Source: Chloroflexota bacterium (lineage in GTDB: Bacteria; Chloroflexota; Anaerolineae; Anaerolineales; Villigracilaceae). From it: a stretch of 52,062 nucleotides of DNA. A program made the translations under genes and the position numbers. Positions 41,734 through 49,388 of the stretch are shown piece by piece. Numbering within the stretch: the first letter of the stretch is position 1; the number at the start of each line of letters is the position of its first letter. The stretch lies in the NCBI GenBank assembly GCA_016235445.1, contig JACRLB010000038.1, positions 1 to 52,062 on the forward strand, given 5' to 3'. A model generated the notes under the pieces. That model was not told the DNA's origin. It did not search any database and worked only from the letters and a program-made list of their open reading frames with translations.

Positions 41734-43014
41734 TCACTCCGCCCAATCCAGAATCTTGTACCACATTCCCGCAAACGGCAAAAACCACGGACTGCCGTTA
41801 TACAACCCCAGCGGCGCGGATGGAAAATCAAATATAGCAAACGGATGCTCTTTGATGTTTCCCTTCACCATTGCCTCGGCAACCGTCTTTCCCAAATGCG
41901 TTCCCATCGCCACGCCATGCCCTGCGTACCCAAGCGAATAAAACATCCCGTCCACTTCGCCAACGTGCGTCATCTGGTCGAAGGCAAAATCCAGCGTGCC
42001 GCCCCAGGCATAATCCACCTTCGTATCTTTCAACTGCGGAAACACACTCACCATCTCGCGCCGCAGAATTTCCGCGCTTTGCTCGATTGTTTTTTCATTT
42101 TCAGGGAAGAACGCCGCGCGCCCGCCAAAGATCATGCGGTTATCCCACAGCCGAAAATAATTCAAAAAATGTTTGTAGTCGAAGATCATGCGGTTATGCG
42201 GGCTGAGTTCATTCGCAAGTTCGTCTGACAGTTTTTCTGTTGCAATAATGAACGACCCAATCGGGATGACCTTCCTTTGCAAAATCTTTGTGACATTTCC
42301 CGTATAACCAGATGTCGCCACCAAAATGGATTTTGCGCTTAACGAGCCTCTCTCCGTCTCGATGACAAAACGCCTCTCTCCCCGCTCGATCTTGTTGACA
42401 CGCGCATTCGCGCAGAGCACTGCCCCCGCCTTTTCAGCCGCCGCCGCGAGACCCGCCACAAACTGGGCAGGGTTAAGCCCGCCGCTCATTTCATCCACCA
42501 GCGCCCCGTGGTAGACGTTCGACCCGATCTCGCTTTTCAATTCACTCTTCGATACAAGCCGCACTTTATGATTGAATTCCTTCGCCATGAATTTCACTTC
42601 GTCTTTCAGGGCTTCGTAATGTTTTGGCTTGTTTGCGGCCAGCAAGTGACCCGTCCGCGCAAAACCGCAGTTGATATTTTCTTCGTTGACGATCTGCTCA
42701 ACCGTGTTTACCGAATCAAGTGAATATTGAAATAATTTCTTCGCCAGTTCACGGCCGTATTTTTTGATGACCGTCGCCATCCCCACTTTGAGCCCCGTCA
42801 ACGCCATGCCGCCATTGCGGGAACTTGCGCCCCAGCCAATCGTCTCCGCCTCGAGTACCGCGACATTTATGTTTTGCTTCGCCAATGTCCGTGCGGCGCT
42901 CAACCCAGTGTACCCGCCGCCGATGACCGCCACATCCACATCCGCTGGGATGGGTGAAAGGTTTGAATCATCAGGCATTTGTACGGTGGTGTGCCAATAG
43001 ATTTGCTGTTTCAT
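41734..43014 (-). CDS. FAD-dependent oxidoreductase (DAO/glycine oxidase-like)
   Basis: 426 aa. ATG 43014 follows AAGGAG; 35 upstream codons in frame run through a REP element and are rejected. N-terminal FAD-binding VDVAVIGGGYTGLSAARTLAKQNINVAVLEAE (G-x-G-x-x-G, then Glu), the GWGASSRNGG motif of the D-amino-acid/gamma-glutamylputrescine oxidoreductase group and the C-terminal YSLGYAGHGVAMGTHLGKTVAE. Oxidises an amine or amino acid, probably a polyamine derivative or glycine-like substrate. Partner genes are not evident. Confidence 0.88.
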   Translation of the reverse strand: MKQQIYWHTTVQMPDDSNLSPIPADVDVAVIGGGYTGLSAARTLAKQNINVAVLEAETIGWGASSRNGGMALTGLKVGMATVIKKYGRELAKKLFQYSLDSVNTVEQIVNEENINCGFARTGHLLAANKPKHYEALKDEVKFMAKEFNHKVRLVSKSELKSEIGSNVYHGALVDEMSGGLNPAQFVAGLAAAAEKAGAVLCANARVNKIERGERRFVIETERGSLSAKSILVATSGYTGNVTKILQRKVIPIGSFIIATEKLSDELANELSPHNRMIFDYKHFLNYFRLWDNRMIFGGRAAFFPENEKTIEQSAEILRREMVSVFPQLKDTKVDYAWGGTLDFAFDQMTHVGEVDGMFYSLGYAGHGVAMGTHLGKTVAEAMVKGNIKEHPFAIFDFPSAPLGLYNGSPWFLPFAGMWYKILDWAE

Positions 43015-43027
43015 GGAAGTCTCCTTT

Positions 43028-43097
43028 TGGAGTGCAGCAGCTTGCTGCTGCACATCCGTCAGCACCCACAGGGCAAGTGAGCTGACGGACTCCAGAG
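43028..43097. repeat. REP/BIME element C
   Basis: TGGAGT, hairpin GTGCAGCAG-CTTG-CTGCTGCAC, then CCGTCAGC...GCTGACGG and ACTCCAGAG. Same layout as element A: GGAGT tail, hairpin, hairpin, ACTCC tail. It is about 4.5 kb from the RAYT gene. Confidence 0.65.
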
Positions 43098-44465
43098 TTA
43101 TGCCAGAATCTCTTCCCAATCCAATTCCCCAAACGCCTTGTGCAGACGATGCCCATCGTCCACGACGATGTATTGGAGATTGGTAAATAACTTCTCCGCA
43201 ATCTCGCGGACAGGTTCCAGCGGGACGACGTCGTCCCCTGTCCCGTGGATGATGATGGTTGGAACGGAGACAGCTTCCAGATTAAGATAAGAGGCGAAGG
43301 GGTCGCGCAATAATGCGGGCGCAAGCAGAATCAACTTCCGCACCTGAGTCGGGTGTTTGCAGGTGAATACAGTCCCCATTAAGCCGCCAAAGGAGGAGCC
43401 GATGATGGTCCAGTTTTTTTTGCGCCCCAAAATTGGTTTGAGTTGTTTCATGCGTTCTTCAAACTCGCCTTTGAAATCAGGCGTGACCATGCCGGGGAAT
43501 TTTTCGGCGAATTGGCGCGCCTTGCCGCTTTGGCTGGTGCTTTCGAGACCGTGTAAGTAGATGATGCGTGAGTTGTCCATTTTCTTTGCCTTCAATCGGT
43601 TTTTGGATGGCGTTTCATTTTCCACGAAATCTGCCGGCTCTTTTTCGACAACTCGTTGCGCCGTCAGCGGCTGTGAACGAATTAACTCGCGCAGTTCTCT
43701 TTGCAATGGCGGCGGGAAGGATGTTGAAATACGCCGCATGGTGATGACCGTCATTGGGTTTTGAGAAGTGGAGAGTACGTGCTTCAGCATGAAGGTGGTT
43801 TCATTTGCAGAGGCACGATACAAAGCGACGATCAAGTCTGTAAGATCATCCTGCAAAGTGGACGGCGCTTCTTCGATGATGGGTTCGACGAGGTCGAGAA
43901 CGGGGGGTAAGTTGGCGTAGGAAGTATCCGCGATCATGGGCAGGAGGGCTTGGATGCCGTTGGACCAGGCGCGTGTGCGTTCAGGATGTAAATATTCACG
44001 GACGAGTTCGAGGAATTGATTCGGCGTTTCTTTCCTCATGCGCGTGAGGCTGGTGGACAGCAGCGCCGAGCGGACTTCGGGGTCGCGGATCTGTTGTGTC
44101 CATGCGGTGAGGCGGGGGAGCAGGCGTTCCTCCTGCGGTGGGATTCGTCCGAGCAGGAATGCGGCGAGCAGGCGGGTTTCGAGCGCGCCTTCGTCCCACA
44201 GCACATCGGCGAGTTCGAGCGCAAAGTGTGGGTTTGTCTCTGCGACAGCACGCAGTTCATTTTCGATATGCGTGAGCACGGCAGGCGGCGTGCGATACGT
44301 TTTTAGGTTGGAGCCAGGGGCGACGTTTTCTTTGGTGCGCAGGGTGTAGTTGACGTAAAAATCCAATATCTCGCGCAAGTGTTTCATGAACTCATCTGGC
44401 AGAAAGAAAAAATCTGCCAGGCGGTTGGCTTGTTTGCGGAGGCGGGCGAGGTCTACGGCGGGCAT
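43098..44465 (-). CDS. HEAT-repeat (DNA alkylation repair-like) / alpha-beta hydrolase fusion
   Basis: 455 aa from ATG 44465 (an in-frame TTG lies at 44474). Residues 1-270 are all-helical and resemble AlkD/HEAT scaffolds: ELADVLWDEGALETRLLAAFLLGRIPPQEE, IRDPEVRSALLSTSLTRMRKE, LVEPIIEEAPSTLQDDLTDLIVALYRAS. Residues 300-455 form an alpha/beta hydrolase of the YqiA/DUF-type: YLHGLESTSQSGKARQFAEKF, GSSFGG (Ser nucleophile), IIIHGTGDDVVPLEP and DDGHRLH (His). A basic linker (PSKNRLKAKKMDN) joins them, and an internal ATG at the MDN could start a separate hydrolase. Function unknown. Confidence 0.7.
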   Translation of the reverse strand: MPAVDLARLRKQANRLADFFFLPDEFMKHLREILDFYVNYTLRTKENVAPGSNLKTYRTPPAVLTHIENELRAVAETNPHFALELADVLWDEGALETRLLAAFLLGRIPPQEERLLPRLTAWTQQIRDPEVRSALLSTSLTRMRKETPNQFLELVREYLHPERTRAWSNGIQALLPMIADTSYANLPPVLDLVEPIIEEAPSTLQDDLTDLIVALYRASANETTFMLKHVLSTSQNPMTVITMRRISTSFPPPLQRELRELIRSQPLTAQRVVEKEPADFVENETPSKNRLKAKKMDNSRIIYLHGLESTSQSGKARQFAEKFPGMVTPDFKGEFEERMKQLKPILGRKKNWTIIGSSFGGLMGTVFTCKHPTQVRKLILLAPALLRDPFASYLNLEAVSVPTIIIHGTGDDVVPLEPVREIAEKLFTNLQYIVVDDGHRLHKAFGELDWEEILA

Positions 44466-44523
44466 AATTACCAATTACCAATTACCAATTACCAATTATG
44501 CCAAGTAATTGGTAATTGGTAAA
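44466..44523. repeat. Heptameric ATTACCA array with inverted copy, between genes
   Basis: Four to five ATTACCA copies, a short centre, then TAATTGG copies in inverse order, so the array can fold into a hairpin between the ProS stop and the HEAT-hydrolase start. On the minus strand TTGGTAATT abuts the ATG directly. Confidence 0.7.
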
Positions 44524-44526
44524 TAT

Positions 44527-45966
44527 TTAATACGCTTTTGCGAAATACACTTTTCTCTTGGAAGGCTTGCCGCAGACGATGCAAACGCCTTCGGCTTCAG
44601 GCTGGTTGAAAGGAATGTTGCGTGTGGTGGCTTTGGCTTCTTCCTTGACTTTGGTTTCGCACTCGCGTGATTCGCACCAGTAGGAGAAGGCCCAGCCATC
44701 TTGAACCACTTTCTTCAACTCTTCATAATCTTTGGGGTCGTGGATGTTAGCATCGCGGTATTCGGTGGCACGCTTGAGGAGTGAATCTTGAATCTCGGTC
44801 AGCAACCCGCTTACAGTTAAGTCCAGAGCCGCTTGTGGGACGAAGGTCTTGCCATCCCTGCCAGGCCGGTCGCGGCGGGCGAGGGCAACCGATCCCTTTT
44901 CCACATCTTTGGGGCCGATCTCCACGCGGACGGGGACGCCGCGCATTTCCCAATCGTTGAATTTGAATCCACTGCTGACGTTGTCGCGGTCATCCATTTT
45001 GACGCGAATGCCTGCGGCCTTGAGTTCCATGAAGATGCGGTCGGCAACTTCCATCACTTTGACTTTCTCATCATCCTTTTTGAAGATGGGCACGATGACG
45101 GCTTGAACGGGCGCGAGGCGGGGAGGAAGCACGAGACCCTGGTCGTCGCCATGCACCATGATCATCGCGCCGATGATGCGGGACGAGATGGCCCACGAAG
45201 TGGTTTCGCAGAATTGCAGGGTGTTGTCTTTGTTGAGGAATTGAATCTCGAACGCCTTGGCGAAGTTGGTGCTGAAATAATGGGACGTGCCCGATTGCAA
45301 GGCGCGTTTGTCCCACATCATTGCTTCGATGGATGTGGTGGTGTGCGCGCCCGCGAATCGTTCGGTATCGCTCTTCGTACCTTTAAGAACGGGAATGGCC
45401 GCTTCCTCGAGACAGAATTTTTCATAAATATCGAGGATGCGATACATTTCCTCTTTGGCTTCTTCGGCGGATGCGTGGGCAGTGTGACCTTCATGCCAAT
45501 AGAATTCTGTCGTGCGCAGGAAGAGTTTTGTGCGCATTTCCCAGCGCAGGACGGAACCCCATTGCACAATGAGAATGGGCAGGTCGCGCCACGACTTGAC
45601 CCACTTGGCATACATGTGCCCGATGATGGTTTCGGAGGTGGGGCGGACGGCCAGCTTCTCTTCAAGCTCCACGCCGCCGCCGTGTGTGACGACTGCCAAT
45701 TCAGGCGCGAAGCCTTCCACGTGCTCTTTCTCTTTTTCAAAGAAAGACATGGGAATTAAAGTTGGGAAAGCCGCGTTGACGTGCCCCGTTGCCTTGAATT
45801 CCTTATCCAAATAAGATGTGATGTTTTCCCACAACGCCCAGCCATAAGGTTTCACGACCATGCATCCGCGCACGGGGGCGTAGTCTGCAAGGTCAGATTT
45901 AATGACGAGTTGGTTGTACCATTCTGAAAAATCTTCTGCGCGTGTTGTTAATTTATCTTCAGCCAT
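44527..45966 (-). CDS. proS: Prolyl-tRNA synthetase, archaeal/eukaryotic-type
   Basis: 479 aa, the length of the short ProS type lacking the bacterial INS editing insert. Class II motifs: motif 1 region near AAFPTLIPMS, LAVRPTSETIIGHMYAKWVKSWRDLPILIVQWGSVLRWE (TXE loop and motif 2), FCETTSWAISSRIIGAMIMVHGDDQGLVLPP (motif 3 R at the end region). The C-terminal zinc-binding domain ends WCESRECETKV...GVCIVCGKPSKRKVYFAKAY. Charges tRNA-Pro. ATG 45966 follows GAGGACAAA. Flanked on both sides by heptameric repeats. Confidence 0.94.
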   Translation of the reverse strand: MAEDKLTTRAEDFSEWYNQLVIKSDLADYAPVRGCMVVKPYGWALWENITSYLDKEFKATGHVNAAFPTLIPMSFFEKEKEHVEGFAPELAVVTHGGGVELEEKLAVRPTSETIIGHMYAKWVKSWRDLPILIVQWGSVLRWEMRTKLFLRTTEFYWHEGHTAHASAEEAKEEMYRILDIYEKFCLEEAAIPVLKGTKSDTERFAGAHTTTSIEAMMWDKRALQSGTSHYFSTNFAKAFEIQFLNKDNTLQFCETTSWAISSRIIGAMIMVHGDDQGLVLPPRLAPVQAVIVPIFKKDDEKVKVMEVADRIFMELKAAGIRVKMDDRDNVSSGFKFNDWEMRGVPVRVEIGPKDVEKGSVALARRDRPGRDGKTFVPQAALDLTVSGLLTEIQDSLLKRATEYRDANIHDPKDYEELKKVVQDGWAFSYWCESRECETKVKEEAKATTRNIPFNQPEAEGVCIVCGKPSKRKVYFAKAY

Positions 45967-45977
45967 TTTGTCCTCTT

Positions 45978-46052
45978 ATCAGGTTTAAAGGTTGAAGGTT
46001 ACAGGTTGCAGGTTGAAAACTTTCAACCTGCAACCTTCTAACCTTCCAACGT
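45978..46052. repeat. Heptameric AGGTTGA array with inverted copy, between genes
   Basis: AGGTTGA, AGGTTAC, AGGTTGC, AGGTTGA then TTTCAACC, TGCAACC, TTCTAACC. The two halves are inverted and can fold to AGGTTGCAGGTTGAAA against TTTCAACCTGCAACCT. On the minus strand the outer edge supplies the final Glu-Gly-stop of the LOG gene. Confidence 0.7.
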
Positions 46053-46568
46053 ATTTACAGCAATTTTCACATCCTTCGCAAAGTATAACAACTCTCGCTG
46101 ACGGATGGGCATGTAACTTTCAAACTCATTGAAAAACTGATCAAACGTGGACTGCCAACCGCGCCCGATCAGTGTCAGCGGCCTAGGGGGCAGGGACTCT
46201 ACGATCATCAAATTCCACATCAACGAAATTTCAGCCAATGTGCCTGCGCCGCCTGGGAGGGCAATGGCCGCATCACAGCCTTCGATCAAAGCCTGCAATC
46301 TCTCAATAAGTGACTTCTTTCGTCTTTCCTCTTTCACCCATTGATTTGGCGATGTTCCGCGCCACTCTTCAATATCAATGCAAGTCACGCCGATCACATG
46401 CCCGCCCGCTTCATGCGCCCCGCGTGAGACAGCTTCCATCGTGCCCATGTACCCGCCAGTCAACACGGCATGTCCGCGCTGGGCAAGGAGCGCGCCAAGA
46501 TCACGCGCCTCTTCATAAGCCAATGTTCCTTCTTTAGGTTGTGCGCCGCCAAAAACAGTTATGTTCAT
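46038..46568 (-). CDS. LOG family protein
   Basis: 176 aa. The family signature is present: GGYMGTMEAVSRGAHEAGG and LPGGAGTLAEISLMW (P-G-G-x-G-T-x-x-E). Members are phosphoribohydrolases acting on cytokinin-type nucleoside monophosphates; in bacteria the role is mostly nucleotide handling or unknown. Start ATG 46568 is preceded by AGGTGAACA, which derives from a heptameric repeat. The 3' end overlaps another repeat. Confidence 0.88.
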   Translation of the reverse strand: MNITVFGGAQPKEGTLAYEEARDLGALLAQRGHAVLTGGYMGTMEAVSRGAHEAGGHVIGVTCIDIEEWRGTSPNQWVKEERRKKSLIERLQALIEGCDAAIALPGGAGTLAEISLMWNLMIVESLPPRPLTLIGRGWQSTFDQFFNEFESYMPIRQRELLYFAKDVKIAVNTLEG

Positions 46569-46622
46569 TGTTCACCTATCTACCAGTTTACCTGTCCACT
46601 TGTCTACGTGTTTACCTGACTA
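46555..46622. repeat. Degenerate heptameric repeat between LOG and MazG-like genes
   Basis: Units such as TTTACCT, GTCTACG, ACCTGACTACTT with a 7-8 nt step. The array reaches from the LOG start codon to the stop of the MazG-like gene. Confidence 0.45.
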
Positions 46623-46949
46623 CTTCTTTTCTTCCACATCCCATTCTCTCGTCTTGTTCACTTCAATCTTCTTTAACACAGCCGCTTCCAGATCGATCCC
46701 TGAAATCGAAGCCAACTGCAAAAGATATAAAATTACATCCGCAAGTTCGCTTCCCAATTCATCTTTATCTTTTATCTCATCACCAAATTGGAAATGCTCC
46801 AAAATCTCCGCCGCCTCGATCGAAAGTGACACAGCCAAATTGCGCGGCGTCTGCGGGCGTTTGCTATCCTTCTCGTACCAGCCCTTCGACTTCACCAGCT
46901 TGTGCATTTCTTCGGTTAATTCTTTGATCGTCAATCTTTTATCGTCCAT
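46620..46949 (-). CDS. MazG-like nucleotide pyrophosphohydrolase
   Basis: 109 aa from ATG 46949; a longer in-frame start at 46991 would add 14 residues. The MazG/all-alpha NTP-PPase signature: NLAVSLSIEAAEILEHFQFGDE then ELGSELADVILYLLQLASISGIDLE, with E-x-x-E and E-x-x-D metal ligands on two helices. Hydrolyses (d)NTPs to monophosphates, as in house-cleaning pyrophosphatases of the RS21-C6/iMazG type. The first residues are encoded by a GACGATG heptameric array, so the natural start is uncertain. Confidence 0.85.
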   Translation of the reverse strand: MDDKRLTIKELTEEMHKLVKSKGWYEKDSKRPQTPRNLAVSLSIEAAEILEHFQFGDEIKDKDELGSELADVILYLLQLASISGIDLEAAVLKKIEVNKTREWDVEEKK

Positions 46950-46973
46950 CGTCAACGGTCCATCGTCTAACAA
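46925..46973. repeat. Heptameric GACGATG repeat at the MazG-like start
   Basis: On the minus strand GACGATG, GACCGTT, GACGATG, GACGATA, AAAGATT, GACGATC follow one another with an exact 7-nt step, covering the start codon of the MazG-like gene. Confidence 0.6.
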
Positions 46974-47083
46974 ATAAAAACGGCTCGCCAAGTCTGGGAG
47001 CCGTTTGAGCGCGCAAAAGCGAACCTAGCCAGACCTGGAAGATTTATCCATTCGAGGGGACGGGTTCGGGTTCAATTTCATAG
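46974..47083 (-). ncRNA. Candidate small RNA with its own promoter and terminator
   Basis: Minus-strand promoter: TTGCAT at 47112-47117, a 17-nt spacer and TATAAT at 47089-47094. About 100 nt later the hairpin AAACGGCTC (46978-46986) / GAGCCGTTT (46998-47006) is followed by TTTTTATTT, a good intrinsic terminator. No conserved protein is encoded; an 18-codon frame starting ATGAAATTGAACCC is present. It could also be a short leader for the MazG-like gene, but the terminator lies before that start. No known RNA family was recognised. Confidence 0.45.
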
Positions 47084-47111
47084 CGCCGATTATAAGGGTA
47101 AAATTGAAAAT

Positions 47112-48365
47112 ATGCAAAAGGATGACTTGCTCCGCCTCATGCGTGACCCAAACCTGCTCTCGTCCGAAAAGCAGACTCTCCTCTCAAGTATTGCCGCCCA
47201 AGCCGCCGCAATGGACATGCCCTGCTACATCGTCGGCGGCTTCGTGCGCGACCTTCTGCTCGGCCAACCCGTCAACGACCTCGATATCGTTGTCGAAGGT
47301 GACGCGATCAAATTTGGCAAATCCCTCGTCAAAAAATTCGGCGGCAAACTCACCACTCACGATAAATTCCACACCGCCATCTGGCAACTATCTTCATCCT
47401 TCATCCTTCACCCTTCATCCTTGGATTTGATCACCGCCCGCAAAGAAACCTACTCCCAACCTGGCGCACTCCCAGCCGTCACCTCCTCCACTATCGAAAA
47501 TGATCTTCGCCGCCGTGACTTCACCATCAACGCAATGGCTGTCCGCATAGACGGTGACCACTTCGGCGAACTGCTCGACCCCCTCGATGGACAAGCCGAC
47601 CTCGAAGCAGGACTCATCCGCGCCCTGCATCCACGCTCCTTCATGGACGACCCCACAAGAATCTTCCGCGCCATTCGCTACGAAGCGCGTTATTCCTTCA
47701 ACCTCGAATCTTCAACATTAAACCTCATCAACCCCGAATCACTTTTTGTCATTCAAACCTTAAGCGGCGAACGCATCCGCCACGAATTAGACTTGATCTT
47801 TGAAGAGGAAAATTCCTCCCAAATGATCCTGCGCGCGGGCGAATTTGGCCTGTTCAAAATGATTCACCCCAAACTGCCGCTCTTCAACCCCGATTATTCA
47901 GACTTCCTCGAAATGGATTCAACCCTCGATATTCCCACAAGCCGCGCTACAACCGGCTACATGCTCTGGCTGATGGATTCATCGGAAGATGAAATCCTAT
48001 CCATCGGCAGACGGCTGGACTTTACCTCCGATCTAACCTATTCCATTTGGGCAGTGTCGCAATTAAAGAAAAGCCTGCCATTTCTCGTTGGCTCGAAACC
48101 CAGCGTGTGGACCTTCGCCCTCGAAAAACTGCCCCCGCTCTCCATTTATGTGGTATATCTCGTCTCGCGCGAAGACGCGCTTTTGGATTTTCTATCCATT
48201 TGGCGGCACGTCAAACCGCACACCACAGGCAATAACCTAAAAGCGCGCGGCCTTGAGCCTGGCCCGCGCTTTGGCGAAATTCTTACCCAACTCCGCGCCG
48301 CCTGGCTGGATGGGGATGTAACCAACAAACAACAAGAACAGGATTTGTTAAATCAAATCACTTGA
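47112..48365 (+). CDS. CCA tRNA nucleotidyltransferase / poly(A) polymerase family protein
   Basis: 417 aa. Head-domain motifs: YIVGGFVRDLLLGQPVNDLDIVVEGDA (G-G-x-V-R-D and the catalytic D-x-D), RRRDFTINAMAVR, and LDPLDGQADLEAGLIRALHPRSFMDDPTRIFRAIRYEAR (base recognition region). Adds or repairs the CCA end of tRNAs. No Shine-Dalgarno is visible; TAAAAT at 47099-47104 is 7 nt before ATG, so a leaderless mRNA is possible. Two heptameric repeat arrays lie in frame: 47395-47424 (SSSFILHPSSLD) and a weaker one at 47697-47735. Confidence 0.9.
   Translation: MQKDDLLRLMRDPNLLSSEKQTLLSSIAAQAAAMDMPCYIVGGFVRDLLLGQPVNDLDIVVEGDAIKFGKSLVKKFGGKLTTHDKFHTAIWQLSSSFILHPSSLDLITARKETYSQPGALPAVTSSTIENDLRRRDFTINAMAVRIDGDHFGELLDPLDGQADLEAGLIRALHPRSFMDDPTRIFRAIRYEARYSFNLESSTLNLINPESLFVIQTLSGERIRHELDLIFEEENSSQMILRAGEFGLFKMIHPKLPLFNPDYSDFLEMDSTLDIPTSRATTGYMLWLMDSSEDEILSIGRRLDFTSDLTYSIWAVSQLKKSLPFLVGSKPSVWTFALEKLPPLSIYVVYLVSREDALLDFLSIWRHVKPHTTGNNLKARGLEPGPRFGEILTQLRAAWLDGDVTNKQQEQDLLNQIT
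47395..47424. repeat. In-frame CATCCTT heptameric repeat in the CCA-adding enzyme
   Basis: CATCCTT, CATCCTT, CACCCTT, CATCCTT encode SFILHPSSL, replacing or extending a loop of the head domain. The peptide is the same as the one encoded by the array in fdhA at 25602-25640. Confidence 0.65.
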
Positions 48366-48387
48366 ACATCAGGAGGATGTTAAGAAT

Positions 48388-49155
48388 ATGAACACCCGCA
48401 AATGGATTGTATATCTGCTCGCAAGCTACGCCCTGCTGACCCTCGTCTTGCAATACCAGATGAATGTGGCCCGCTCCCTGCCCTATTTTCTGGTTCCACT
48501 CACCACCATCCTCGGGTTTGTGATTGCCCTGCTCCATTCAAAAGAACGCATGAATTGGAACCGCACGCTTTGGCTCCTGGTATCCGCCTTTGTAGTCAGC
48601 CTTGCATTTGAAAGTGTTGGCGTGCTCACCGGGCTGGTGTATGGCCCATATCATTACACAGAAAAACTTGGCTACCTGTTCCTCGGCCTGGTTCCGCTCA
48701 TCATTCCAGTCGCATGGTTCATGATGATGTATCCCTCCTTCGTAGTCGCAGATTGGATCGTCCCCGCGCGTTCTCCCATTCGTTTTGTAATCGTCGCCGC
48801 GGTTGGAGCATTTATCATGACCGCCTGGGATGTCGTCATGGACCCCGTCATGGTGCAGGGCGGGCATTGGGTCTGGGACGTGCAAGGCGCATATTTTGGA
48901 ATCCCATTGCAAAACTTTTTCGGCTGGTGGCTGACTACCTTTGTAACCTTCCTTTGCTTTGTCTGGCTGGCAAAGCCCGAACTCCCAAACCATACCGACG
49001 GCCAATTTGACCGCCTGGCAATTCTTTTATTCGTCACCACATCGCTGGGGAATATTGTCGGCGCGCTGTTGGGAGGGTTGGGCGGGGCCGCGCTGGCGGG
49101 CTTCTTCGCCATTTTCCCGTGGATGATGATTGGCTGGATTCGGATGGAAAAATAA
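48388..49155 (+). CDS. Carotenoid biosynthesis-type membrane protein (CruF/DUF422-like)
   Basis: 255 aa, about seven to eight membrane helices. Conserved-looking block ESVGVLTGLVYGPYHYTEKLG, then TAWDVVMDPVMV and GIPLQNFFGWWLTTF; these are hallmarks of the DUF422/CruF family, whose characterised members hydrate carotenoid ends (bacterioruberin-type pathway). ATG 48388 follows AGGAGGATG. It is 22 bp after the CCA enzyme gene and probably in the same unit, though no other carotenoid gene is nearby. The precise reaction is unknown. Confidence 0.85.
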   Translation: MNTRKWIVYLLASYALLTLVLQYQMNVARSLPYFLVPLTTILGFVIALLHSKERMNWNRTLWLLVSAFVVSLAFESVGVLTGLVYGPYHYTEKLGYLFLGLVPLIIPVAWFMMMYPSFVVADWIVPARSPIRFVIVAAVGAFIMTAWDVVMDPVMVQGGHWVWDVQGAYFGIPLQNFFGWWLTTFVTFLCFVWLAKPELPNHTDGQFDRLAILLFVTTSLGNIVGALLGGLGGAALAGFFAIFPWMMIGWIRMEK

Positions 49156-49388
49156 GATGAAATACTCTGCGCCTCAGACTCCGCCGGTTGCTGGTGGAAT
49201 GGACGAAGGGCACGAGTCTCCGCTGTGAGCGCCTTGTCAGATGTCTGCGTAGTTCCCTGGGTTATCGCACTCACGGGGAGGGAATTGCCTGCAACGCAGC
49301 GATCAAGCCCAAGGTTATGGAATTGATGCGCGGGTATTAATTCCATTTCATCCTGTACCATGTCAACTTCATCATATATAATACGTTC
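49156..49388. other. Gene-free stretch with an extended hairpin, possible structured RNA
   Basis: CTGCGT (49245-49250) and TTCCCT (49253-49258) pair with AGGGAA (49279-49284) and ACGCAG (49294-49299), leaving a one-sided internal bulge; flanking CTTG/CAAG and TGCGC/GCGCA words may extend the stem. No terminator or promoter is obvious. The right end holds TATAAT at 49377-49382, 6 nt before the DUF2726 start, implying a leaderless transcript. Confidence 0.3.

Noticed and set aside
42980-43119. N-terminal extension of the FAD oxidoreductase
   Set aside because: It would run through REP element C; ATG 43014 has AAGGAG and precedes the FAD motif at normal distance.
44466-46052. CRISPR array suggested by regular short repeats
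   Set aside because: Units are 7 nt with no spacers and degenerate copies; this is a tandem heptamer array.
46992-47060. Signal recognition particle RNA or tRNA in the gap before the CCA gene
   Set aside because: The CCAGACCTGGAAG segment lacks the conserved GGAA tetraloop context of SRP RNA, and no tRNA cloverleaf can be drawn.
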